DNA of 64,000 bases, taken from contig CAMAQV010000004.1 of NCBI GenBank assembly GCA_945860595.1, forward strand, positions 50,747 to 114,746. Reading direction: 5' to 3'. Positions 52,699 through 64,000 of this stretch are shown in pieces. Numbering within the stretch: the stretch's first letter is position 1; each line of letters begins with the position of its first letter. The DNA is from Comamonas sp. lk (lineage in GTDB: Bacteria; Pseudomonadota; Gammaproteobacteria; Burkholderiales; Burkholderiaceae_C). The notes below the pieces were generated by a model. It was given only the letters and a program-made list of their open reading frames with translations. It was not told where the DNA came from and searched no databases. Both the position numbers and the translations under genes were made by a program.

Positions 52699-53493
52699 TC
52701 ATGTCGCGGACAAAGCAGCCAACTCCGCCTCATCAAACCCGGCTGCGCGGCGGGCGCTGAGGTTAAAAGGCGGTTTGGGCCGGGGCGCGCGGTGGCGCTC
52801 GGCCAGCACCGGGTACAGGGCCAGCGGATCCTGCCCGTTGCGGGCACACAGCCAGTGGAACCAGCGGTTGCCAATGGCCACGTGGCCCACTTCTTCGCGC
52901 AGGATGGTGTCCAGAATCGCCACCGCAGCCTGCGCCGCTGGCGTGCCCACCCGCCGCAAGCGGGCCTGGATAACGGGGGTCGCGTCAAGCCCGCGCGCCT
53001 CCAGGGTGCGCGGCACCAGGGCCATGCGCGCCAGGATGTCGTGGCGGGTGTCATGGCAGACGGTCCACAGGCCGTCGTGGGCGGCAAAGTCGCCGTAGGC
53101 ATATCCGTTCTCGCGCACATGGGCGTCCAGCAGCATGAAGTGCTGGCTTTCTTCACACGCGACCTGTAACCAGTCCTGGTAGTAGTCAGCAGGCATCCCG
53201 GCAAAGCGCCAGATTGCATCGAGCGCGAGGTTGATGGCGTTGAACTCGATGTGGGCAATGGCATGCATCAGCGCCGCGTGACCGGCTGCCGTAAACGGGC
53301 TGCGCTTGGGCACAGCCTGCGGCTCCAGAAGGGCGGGTGCATCGGGCCGTCCCGGCGCGGGATCGTCTGGAAAACAAACCACAGGGTCCAGGCCGCAGGT
53401 CTGACGCTGCGCCCACAGGGCCTGAACGGCCTGCACTTTTTCCAGCGGGCTGCGCGCGGTAAAAGCAGCCAGTGCGGCGTGGCGAAGTTCCAT
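52699..53493 (-). CDS. Ferritin-like DUF455 protein
   Basis: 264-residue protein of the DUF455 ferritin-like family. Metal-ligand pattern of a four-helix bundle is visible: IAHIEFNAINLALDAIWR (Glu-x-x-His type), CEESQHFMLLDAHVRENGY, and LREEVGHVAIGNRWFHW. Function unknown; family members may be oxidases or hydroxylases. Start at 53493 (MELRHAALAAFTAR); the frame continues upstream into the divergent region without support. First gene of a run of five on this strand. Confidence 0.87.
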   Translation of the reverse strand: MELRHAALAAFTARSPLEKVQAVQALWAQRQTCGLDPVVCFPDDPAPGRPDAPALLEPQAVPKRSPFTAAGHAALMHAIAHIEFNAINLALDAIWRFAGMPADYYQDWLQVACEESQHFMLLDAHVRENGYAYGDFAAHDGLWTVCHDTRHDILARMALVPRTLEARGLDATPVIQARLRRVGTPAAQAAVAILDTILREEVGHVAIGNRWFHWLCARNGQDPLALYPVLAERHRAPRPKPPFNLSARRAAGFDEAELAALSAT

Positions 53494-53547
53494 ACCTACA
53501 ATTCTAGGTTCCGCGTGTAACGCCCCCGTGAACGAAAGCAGCAGCCC

Positions 53548-54072
53548 ATGGCCCTCTACGAACTCGACCAAATTTCCCCCACGCTTGCCGATACAGCTTG
53601 GGTCGCTGACAACGCGCAGGTGGTGGGCGATGTGCGGCTAGGCGAAGGGGCCAGCCTGTGGTTTGGCGTGGTTGCGCGCGGTGACTCGTCCAGCATCACG
53701 ATAGGCCGTAACACGAACATTCAGGATGGCAGCGTGCTGCACGCCGACGCGGGCAAGCCATTGCACATCGGCGAGGGCGTAACGGTGGGCCATATGGCGA
53801 TGCTGCACGGCTGCACCATTGGAGACGGCGCATTCATCGGCATCGGGGCGATCGTTCTGAACGACGCCAAGATCGGCAAAAACTGCCTGGTTGGCGCCGG
53901 CTCGCTGGTCACCGAGCGCAAAGAGTTTCCCGACGGCAGCATGATCATAGGCTCGCCCGCCAAGGTGGTGCGCGATGTCACCCCCGAGCAGATCGAGATG
54001 TTCCGCCAGAACGCCATGCATTACGTCGAAAACGCCCAGCGCTTTCGCACCGGTCTGTCCAAAATAGCCTGA
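53548..54072 (+). CDS. Gamma-class carbonic anhydrase family protein
   Basis: 174-residue left-handed beta-helix protein (hexapeptide repeats) of the gamma carbonic anhydrase/YrdA group. The repeats run from AWVADNAQVVGDVRLGEGAS to ITIGRNTNIQDGSVLHADAG; zinc-ligand histidines appear in VLHADAG and HMAMLHGCTIGDG. Physiological activity in YrdA-like members is uncertain. One base separates it from hslO, so they share a transcript. Confidence 0.92.
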   Translation: MALYELDQISPTLADTAWVADNAQVVGDVRLGEGASLWFGVVARGDSSSITIGRNTNIQDGSVLHADAGKPLHIGEGVTVGHMAMLHGCTIGDGAFIGIGAIVLNDAKIGKNCLVGAGSLVTERKEFPDGSMIIGSPAKVVRDVTPEQIEMFRQNAMHYVENAQRFRTGLSKIA

Positions 54073-54073
54073 A

Positions 54074-55063
54074 ATGTCCGACGTTCATTCCTTTGTGTTC
54101 GAGGGGCTGCCGGTGCGCGGCATCCTGGTGCGGGTGACCGATGCTTGGCAGGAAATTCTGCGTAGGCGTGCGGCCAACAGCGAACACGGCCCCTACCCTG
54201 CGCCGGTGGCAAAAATGCTGGGCGAGATGGTGGCCGCAGGCGCGCTGATGCAGGCCAACATCAAGTTCGACGGGGCGCTGACCTTGCAAATCATGGGCGA
54301 CGGGCCAGTGAAACTGGCAGTGGTTGAGGTGCAATCCGATTTGGCGCTGCGTGCAACCGCCACCGTGCTGGCGGAGGTACCAGTTGACGCGCAACTCAGC
54401 ACCCTGGTGAACGCACACAACCAGGGCCGCTGCGCCATCACGCTGGATCCGCAAACCAAATTCCCCGGGCAGCAGCCTTACCAGGGTGTGGTTCCACTGT
54501 TTGATGACGCGCGTCGTCCCATTCAGCGTATCAGCGAAGTGCTGGAACACTACATGCTGCAAAGCGAGCAGCTCGACACCACGCTGGTGTTGGCGGCAGA
54601 TGAAACGCTGGCCGCCGGGCTGCTGGTACAACGCCTGCCTATCCAGGGCACAGGCAACCTGGCAGGCAGTCTGGTGAGCCGCGAAAACGAAGATGAAATT
54701 GGACTGAACGCGCATTACGAGCGCATCGCGGTGCTGGCCTCCAGCCTGCAACAGGAGGAGCTGCTGACACTGGACGCCCACACGATCTTGCGCCGCCTGT
54801 TTTGGGAAGAGAACCTCACACTTTTCGACCCTGCCCAGCCCGCCCGCCAACCGCATTTCGCCTGCAGCTGCAGCCGCGAGCGCGTGGCCCGCATGATCCA
54901 AAGTCTGGGGAAAGACGAGGCGGAAAGCATCCTGGCCGAGCGAGGGGAAATCGAAGTCGCTTGCGAGTTCTGTGGCGTTCAATATCCGTTTGACGCCATT
55001 GACACCGCGCAATTGTTTGTGCCCCCTACGCAGAGCGCCAGCGGTAGCCAGGAAGCGCACTGA
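54074..55063 (+). CDS. hslO: Redox-regulated chaperone Hsp33
   Basis: Holdase activated by oxidative unfolding. 329 residues: N-terminal domain (AVLASSLQQEELLTLDAHTI region upstream) and the C-terminal redox switch FACSCSRERVARMIQSLG with CxC, followed by VACEFCGVQYPF with CxxC, the four zinc-binding cysteines. The C-terminus has a short extra tail. Starts one base after the carbonic anhydrase gene. Confidence 0.95.
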   Translation: MSDVHSFVFEGLPVRGILVRVTDAWQEILRRRAANSEHGPYPAPVAKMLGEMVAAGALMQANIKFDGALTLQIMGDGPVKLAVVEVQSDLALRATATVLAEVPVDAQLSTLVNAHNQGRCAITLDPQTKFPGQQPYQGVVPLFDDARRPIQRISEVLEHYMLQSEQLDTTLVLAADETLAAGLLVQRLPIQGTGNLAGSLVSRENEDEIGLNAHYERIAVLASSLQQEELLTLDAHTILRRLFWEENLTLFDPAQPARQPHFACSCSRERVARMIQSLGKDEAESILAERGEIEVACEFCGVQYPFDAIDTAQLFVPPTQSASGSQEAH

Positions 55064-55093
55064 CCTCAGTCTAAGCGGGGAAGACGCTGCCGC

Positions 55094-55369
55094 CTATTTG
55101 GCGATTTGCACCAGGATTTCGTTGGGCTTGACCATGCCCAGTTCGCTGCGGGCGCGGTCTTCGACCATGTCCAGGCCTTCGCGCAAATCGCCAATCTCGG
55201 CCTCCAGGCGGGCCACCAGCCGTGCGGTCTCTTCGTTATGCGCTTTTTGCGTGCTCAATTCATCCGCCAATTGCGCCACTTTGGGAACGCTGCCACGACC
55301 GAACCACAGCTGGCCCTGCAAGATCAGCAACAAGGCCAACAGTCCAGCGGGAATCAGGCGGTTTTTCAT
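55094..55369 (-). CDS. ftsB: Cell division protein FtsB
   Basis: 91-residue bitopic septum component linking FtsQ and FtsL. One N-terminal helix (LIPAGLLALLLILQGQLWFG) followed by a coiled coil (LSTQKAHNEETARLVARLEA) and the short LGMVKPNEILVQ end, the pattern of FtsB. Start at 55369 or 55375 (MAMKNRL). It follows eno, the usual proteobacterial eno-ftsB order, and ends facing hslO. Confidence 0.93.
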   Translation of the reverse strand: MKNRLIPAGLLALLLILQGQLWFGRGSVPKVAQLADELSTQKAHNEETARLVARLEAEIGDLREGLDMVEDRARSELGMVKPNEILVQIAK

Positions 55370-55389
55370 AGCCAAGCAGCTTAAGGGGT

Positions 55390-60618
<5,229 letters not shown>

Positions 60619-60621
60619 ACC

Positions 60622-61068
60622 ATGCTGGTAGACATCAAAATTCTCGACGCCCGACTGCACGACGCCATGCCGGCCTATGCGACCCCAGGTAGCGCCGGAC
60701 TCGACCTGCGCGCCTGCCTGGACGCGCCATTGACGCTGGAGCCCAATGCCTGGCAGCTGGTGCCCACGGGCATGGCCTTGTTTTTGAACGACCCGGCCTA
60801 CGCGGCCCTGATCCTGCCGCGCTCCGGCTTGGGGCACAAACACGGCATTGTTCTAGGCAACCTGGTGGGCCTGATCGACAGCGACTACCAGGGGCAACTC
60901 ATGGTCAGCGCCTGGAACCGCAGCACCACGGCCTTCACGATCGCGCCTATGGAGCGCATCGCCCAGCTGGTCATCGTGCCGGTGGTGCAGGCGCAGTTCC
61001 GGGTGGTTAGCGAGTTTCTTGTCAGCAGCCGCGGCGCAGGCGGTTACGGCTCAACCGGCAAGGCCTGA
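60622..61068 (+). CDS. dut: Deoxyuridine 5'-triphosphate nucleotidohydrolase (dUTPase)
   Basis: Hydrolyses dUTP to keep uracil out of DNA and supply dUMP. 148 residues with the five dUTPase motifs: [58 protein letters not shown] and the glycine-rich C-terminal arm [14 protein letters not shown]. Follows coaBC by three bases, the standard coaBC-dut pair. Confidence 0.97.
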   Translation: MLVDIKILDARLHDAMPAYATPGSAGLDLRACLDAPLTLEPNAWQLVPTGMALFLNDPAYAALILPRSGLGHKHGIVLGNLVGLIDSDYQGQLMVSAWNRSTTAFTIAPMERIAQLVIVPVVQAQFRVVSEFLVSSRGAGGYGSTGKA

Positions 61069-61082
61069 AGCCTGAGCGCGGC

Positions 61083-61616
61083 TCAGTGCAGCTGCGTGCC
61101 GCCATCACCCTGCACATGGGGTGGCTCAATCCGGAAAAAGTGTGAACCGGTGCTGCGCTGTGCCAGCTCATCAGCAGTCGCAGCGCGGACATCTTCAATT
61201 TGTAGGTGTAAGCGGATGGCGATACCAGCCAGCGGGTGGTTACCGTCAAGCACCACATGCTCCGGATAAATATCGGTCACGGTAAACAGCGTATGCGGGG
61301 GTGCATCCGGGTTGCAACCTTTGGGCAAGGCAGAACCCTCAATCAGCAAACCCACCTCCAACTCGGCCGGAAACAAAGCCCGCGGCTCCAAAAACAGCAA
61401 CTTGTCGTCAAAGTCGCCAAAGGCCTGGTCCGGCTCAATTTGCACCTGCAGGGCGTCGCCGGCGCGGTGGCCCTGCAAGGCTTCTTCGATGGATGGCAGC
61501 AAATCGCCCCCGCCCATAAAAAACTCCAAGGGCTCGTCGAGCGCATCCAATTGCTCGCCCAGGGTGTCGGTGAGTACCCAGGTCAGGGCGACCACGCAGT
61601 GATGTGAAATATCCAT
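61083..61616 (-). CDS. FKBP-type peptidyl-prolyl isomerase, SlyD-like
   Basis: 177-residue isomerase with FKBP halves split by an insert-in-flap domain, as in SlyD/FkpB: LTDTLGEQLDALDEPLEFFM, GGGDLLPSIEEALQGHRAGD, EPDQAFGDFDDKLLFLEPRA, then a C-terminal NHPLAGIAIRLHLQIEDVR. The histidine-rich SlyD tail is absent. Convergent with dut. It is the last gene of the high-GC block before the amidase. Confidence 0.9.
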   Translation of the reverse strand: MDISHHCVVALTWVLTDTLGEQLDALDEPLEFFMGGGDLLPSIEEALQGHRAGDALQVQIEPDQAFGDFDDKLLFLEPRALFPAELEVGLLIEGSALPKGCNPDAPPHTLFTVTDIYPEHVVLDGNHPLAGIAIRLHLQIEDVRAATADELAQRSTGSHFFRIEPPHVQGDGGTQLH

Positions 61617-61670
61617 GCAGGGATTGTCGCATCGGCTGCGCGGCCGAATAACTGCCTCAAGCCTGCAAGG

Positions 61671-63248
61671 CTATGCATCAGGTTTTGACAATAATGGAAT
61701 TCTGCGATGGTGGGTTGCAGACTCATAGGCATAGGCGTAAGACAATAGGTCTACCTCACTCCAAAGCCGCCCAACAAATATTAAGCTGAAGGGACATCCT
61801 GATTCATAATAACCAGCAGGCACTACCACTCCTGGTATACCGGCAATATTAATTTCTCCAACAGTAGTCTCTTGGATTGTCTTTCCTAAATTGATGAGGG
61901 GTAACTCTTCTCGAATTTGTGGGAAAACTAATGCGTCTAAACCCTTACTATTGAAAACCTCATCTAAAATACGAAGGTAGATTTCCTTTAGTGAAATAAA
62001 GTCTGAGAGATCTGGGGGGATTGTGGGCGATTGCAAACAAGCTCTGAATTGCGGCAGGGTGTTCATAAAACTCAACACACCATTTGGTCCAAAACATGAT
62101 TCGCTCGCCGTTGCTTCTGCAAACTCTTTAAAACTTTTGATAGCAGCTTTGGGTCCAAGTCGCTCTAAATACTTTTGTAAGTCATAAGGAACCGACTCCA
62201 TTCCACGTGCATCAAAATTTGGCAAAGGTAATGTTGTCTGCCTCAAATCTGCAAACCCAGTTCCCACGAAAGGATCGTCTATCAAAATAGCGCCCTGCGC
62301 TTCAAGTTCTTGTGCAGCACGGTCGTAAATACGTTTAGTTTCTGCAGACAGGGCCTGATTGCGCCATCCGGGCCCGTATAGCCCAAGTCGAATACCTTTC
62401 AGTCCATCTTTGTGCAATTTTGATGTGTAGCCAAGGGGTGGCTTGCGTCCAACTCCAGCAAGCGTTTTTGGATCCTCAGCTGAATAACCAGATAGAACAT
62501 CCAGGCATAGTGCCGCATCTCTAACGCAACGCGCAATGGGGCCTACCACATCCCGATTCCCAGACAAGGGCATCACGCCAGCGTTAGGAACTAAGCCGAT
62601 GGTCGGCTTGATGCCTACCAAGTCTTGTGCAGCTGCAGGATTTTGTATAGATCCCCCAGTCTCTTCAGCAAGACCCAGAACGGCCATACTTGAGGCAACT
62701 GCAGCAGCTGTTCCAGCACTGCTTCCACCAGGCACGCTGTCTAACTTTGCGACATTTGACGTGGGCCCAGCCCAGCTGTTATCAGCGTCAGTACCTGTCG
62801 CGCTGAGAACCGGCACATTTGTTTTACCTAAGATGACAGCTCCCGCAGCACGCATTCGTGCAACAACTGGAGAGTCACGTTCAGGCATAAGATCCACCCC
62901 ACCAGTTTTGCTGTGAAGCAATGCCCAGCCGGCAGTGGTTGGAAAGCCCACCATGTCCATCGGATCTTTGACAACGACGGGGACTCCTGCGAGAGGACCA
63001 AGGGCCTCGCCTGCCAAACGACGTTGGTCTATTGAACGGGCAACTGCAATAGCCTCATCATTCATAAAAATGATGGCGTTGTAGTGGCTGTTGTATTTTT
63101 CAATCTGCGCTAAGCATGCCCTTACAAGCGTCTCAGAATTAAAGGCGCCGCTTCGAAATCCCTCTTGTACCTTCTCTACCGTCAGAGTGCTCAAATCAAA
63201 TTGCCTTACGCCCGCCAGTTCCGGCGCCGATGATTTATCAATGCTCAT
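61671..63248 (-). CDS. Amidase (amidase signature family), AT-rich
   Basis: 525-residue Ser-cisSer-Lys amidohydrolase. Catalytic Lys in VPVVVKDPMDMVGF, cis-Ser in VPGGSSAGTAAAVASSMAVL, nucleophile Ser in GLAEETGGSIQNPAAAQDLV, so the triad is present. The family includes aryl-, acyl- and Glu-tRNA amidases; the substrate is unknown. GGAG precedes the ATG at 63248 by about eight bases. Its codon use is plainly more A/T-rich than the rest of the window (TTA, AAA, ATT, ACT codons), which suggests recent transfer. A promoter and terminator-like hairpin lie upstream. Confidence 0.9.
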   Translation of the reverse strand: MSIDKSSAPELAGVRQFDLSTLTVEKVQEGFRSGAFNSETLVRACLAQIEKYNSHYNAIIFMNDEAIAVARSIDQRRLAGEALGPLAGVPVVVKDPMDMVGFPTTAGWALLHSKTGGVDLMPERDSPVVARMRAAGAVILGKTNVPVLSATGTDADNSWAGPTSNVAKLDSVPGGSSAGTAAAVASSMAVLGLAEETGGSIQNPAAAQDLVGIKPTIGLVPNAGVMPLSGNRDVVGPIARCVRDAALCLDVLSGYSAEDPKTLAGVGRKPPLGYTSKLHKDGLKGIRLGLYGPGWRNQALSAETKRIYDRAAQELEAQGAILIDDPFVGTGFADLRQTTLPLPNFDARGMESVPYDLQKYLERLGPKAAIKSFKEFAEATASESCFGPNGVLSFMNTLPQFRACLQSPTIPPDLSDFISLKEIYLRILDEVFNSKGLDALVFPQIREELPLINLGKTIQETTVGEINIAGIPGVVVPAGYYESGCPFSLIFVGRLWSEVDLLSYAYAYESATHHRRIPLLSKPDA

Positions 63249-63326
63249 TTTGTAGCTCCTATTTCAATATGGCAGGATTTCACAAATGGAGAAAAATTAA
63301 ATCCATTTATGCCAAGTATGAGACTC

Positions 63327-63363
63327 AAAAAAAAACCCCGCGCGAGTCGTAACTCGTTCGGGG
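63327..63363 (-). terminator. Intrinsic terminator of a short minus-strand transcript
   Basis: On the minus strand CCCCG-aa-CGAGT, a four-base loop, ACTCG-cg-CGGGG is followed immediately by nine T. Ten base pairs with one 2-by-2 internal loop make a strong intrinsic terminator, 79 bases upstream of the amidase start. Confidence 0.88.
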
Positions 63364-63408
63364 CTTCTATGCCTTACCTCGTGACGGCATCTTTGGCGCA
63401 CACTAAGT
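63327..63408 (-). ncRNA. Candidate small RNA or terminated leader upstream of the amidase
   Basis: About 82 bases between a consensus promoter (63415-63443) and the terminator at 63327-63363. It contains a possible seven-codon open frame (63367-63390, M-P-S-R-G-K-A) without a ribosome site. It may be a free sRNA or an attenuated leader of the amidase 79 bases downstream. Not matched to a known RNA family. Confidence 0.55.
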
Positions 63409-63414
63409 GCAAGC

Positions 63415-63443
63415 ACTATATGGGCATCTTGTGGTGGCGTCAA
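63415..63443 (-). promoter_or_regulatory. Sigma-70-type promoter, minus strand
   Basis: TTGACG (-35, 63443-63438) and TATAGT (-10, 63420-63415) with the ideal 17-base spacer. The transcript should begin around 63408. It is the best consensus promoter in the window. Confidence 0.8.
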
Positions 63444-64000
63444 CAGGGTTGATGGCTTTATTAGGGGAAGGACGATTGCCAAGCGATGTGGGCGCAGAAT
63501 CAACATCGTTCGCTTTTCCTCAAATGATCAGCACACTCCATCCACGATAGGCAGTTTTTTACCAACAGTGGCAAGCATGGCAAAACTGCAAAAATGGCCA
63601 GGTAGTGAAGACTCGGGACAAGAATAAAGGCGACTTGGTGGCTTAGTATGTTTATATATTCCGAAATCAGGCACAGCTTTACTTGCTGGGATAAACGGTC
63701 GGTGAGGAGCATAAATTGGCATACCCTGAGGCAGTTGAACCCCGTAAAACTTGTATCGGGATTTCAAGTAGCTGGCATGCATGACGTGCCCACACTACGG
63801 ATTCCTGGATCTTCCCAAAACCCCGCAGTCGCCTCAAAGCACTGCCATAGCCTGAAGTGGACCCCATCATCGAGACAAACCTGACGGTAGTTTAAGTTGC
63901 ACCCGACTTCACACAGCTGGACGGCGCTGCCCCGGTTTTTGCATTTTGCATTGCTGACGCATTCTCTATCCTGACTTCCTCGAACGCAGTCGCCGTGGAG
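63444..64000. other. Terminal region without a convincing gene
   Basis: 557 bases of lower GC than the rest of the window. Short open frames exist on both strands (for example 63528-63782 minus and 63648-63884 plus) but have no ribosome site, family match or shared frame and I do not call them. The stretch TGAAGTGGACCCCATCATCG at 63856 resembles the terminus of some IS3-family elements but no transposase is seen before the window ends. Confidence 0.5.

Noticed and set aside
52686..53264. N-terminal extension of the ABC ATPase reading frame at 51999
   Set aside because: It is antisense-frame overlap with the DUF455 gene; the ATPase's natural start is the Met at 52685 and the extension is low-complexity.
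63500..63884. Short open frames near the window end on both strands
   Set aside because: No ribosome sites, no recognisable domain, and overlapping frames on both strands give no preference.
63850..63920. TGAAGT...ACTTCA inverted pair as an insertion-sequence end
   Set aside because: Only six matching bases and no transposase gene in view; kept as a weak hint only.

Overview
The window is a chromosomal segment of a high-GC betaproteobacterium, most likely of the Burkholderiales (Comamonadaceae-like). The placement rests on gene order and protein style: pilBCD-coaE-zapD-yacG, then a DUF721 (DciA-like) gene divergent from M23 peptidase-secA-argJ, and pyrG-kdsA-eno-ftsB are arrangements familiar from that order. 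No rRNA, tRNA, CRISPR array or complete insertion sequence was found. Layout: 1-2.1 kb holds a TauE/SafE permease, a histone-deacetylase-like amidohydrolase and a CDGSH iron-sulfur protein. 2.2-5.7 kb is a complete dTDP-L-rhamnose operon (rfbBDAC). 5.8-11.2 kb is a type IV pilus assembly block running into coaE, zapD and yacG. 11.2-18.1 kb is a housekeeping block on the minus strand (mutT, DUF815 ATPase, argJ, secA, M23 peptidase) with a divergent DUF721 gene. 18.3-23.4 kb is a TRAP transporter, with a textbook terminator hairpin between its binding-protein and permease genes, and an MFS permease. 23.4-25.4 kb carries tusA-like, cysM, a small unknown gene and a GDT1-type cation exporter. The most unusual region is 25.5-42.6 kb. 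Twelve minus-strand genes, closely spaced, look like one long operon: a ribose-type ABC importer (binding protein, a double ATPase with a strange repeat-bearing tail, two enlarged permeases), a microbial rhodopsin homologue lacking the retinal-binding lysine and the proton-acceptor aspartate, a flotillin/YqiK-like SPFH protein, a small membrane protein plus a sodium:solute symporter, a small SCP2-like protein, an alpha/beta hydrolase, an unknown protein and a lactonase-like metallo-beta-lactamase-fold hydrolase. A divergent LacI-type regulator and a succinate-semialdehyde-type dehydrogenase complete the locus, and the divergent intergenic region has several palindromes. I read this as a carbohydrate/lactone uptake and catabolic locus with an embedded membrane module (chromophore-less rhodopsin plus flotillin); the substrate is unknown. 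42.6-43.4 kb contains a broken FlhG/MinD-like ATPase gene and a possible structured leader of kup. 43.4-49.9 kb holds kup, an orphan modA, the Entner-Doudoroff pair eda/edd with a HexR-like operator, pdxH and a DksA-like zinc-finger gene. 49.9-53.5 kb is a DUF3299 protein, a small Cys/His periplasmic protein and a MacB/LolCDE-type ABC exporter pair, resembling metal-responsive clusters elsewhere, followed by a ferritin-like DUF455 protein. 53.5-61.6 kb is housekeeping (gamma carbonic anhydrase, hslO, ftsB, eno, kdsA, pyrG, coaBC, dut, FKBP-type isomerase). From 61.67 kb the composition changes: an AT-richer amidase gene with a compact promoter-short RNA-terminator cassette upstream, then an AT-richer stretch without a convincing gene to the window end.
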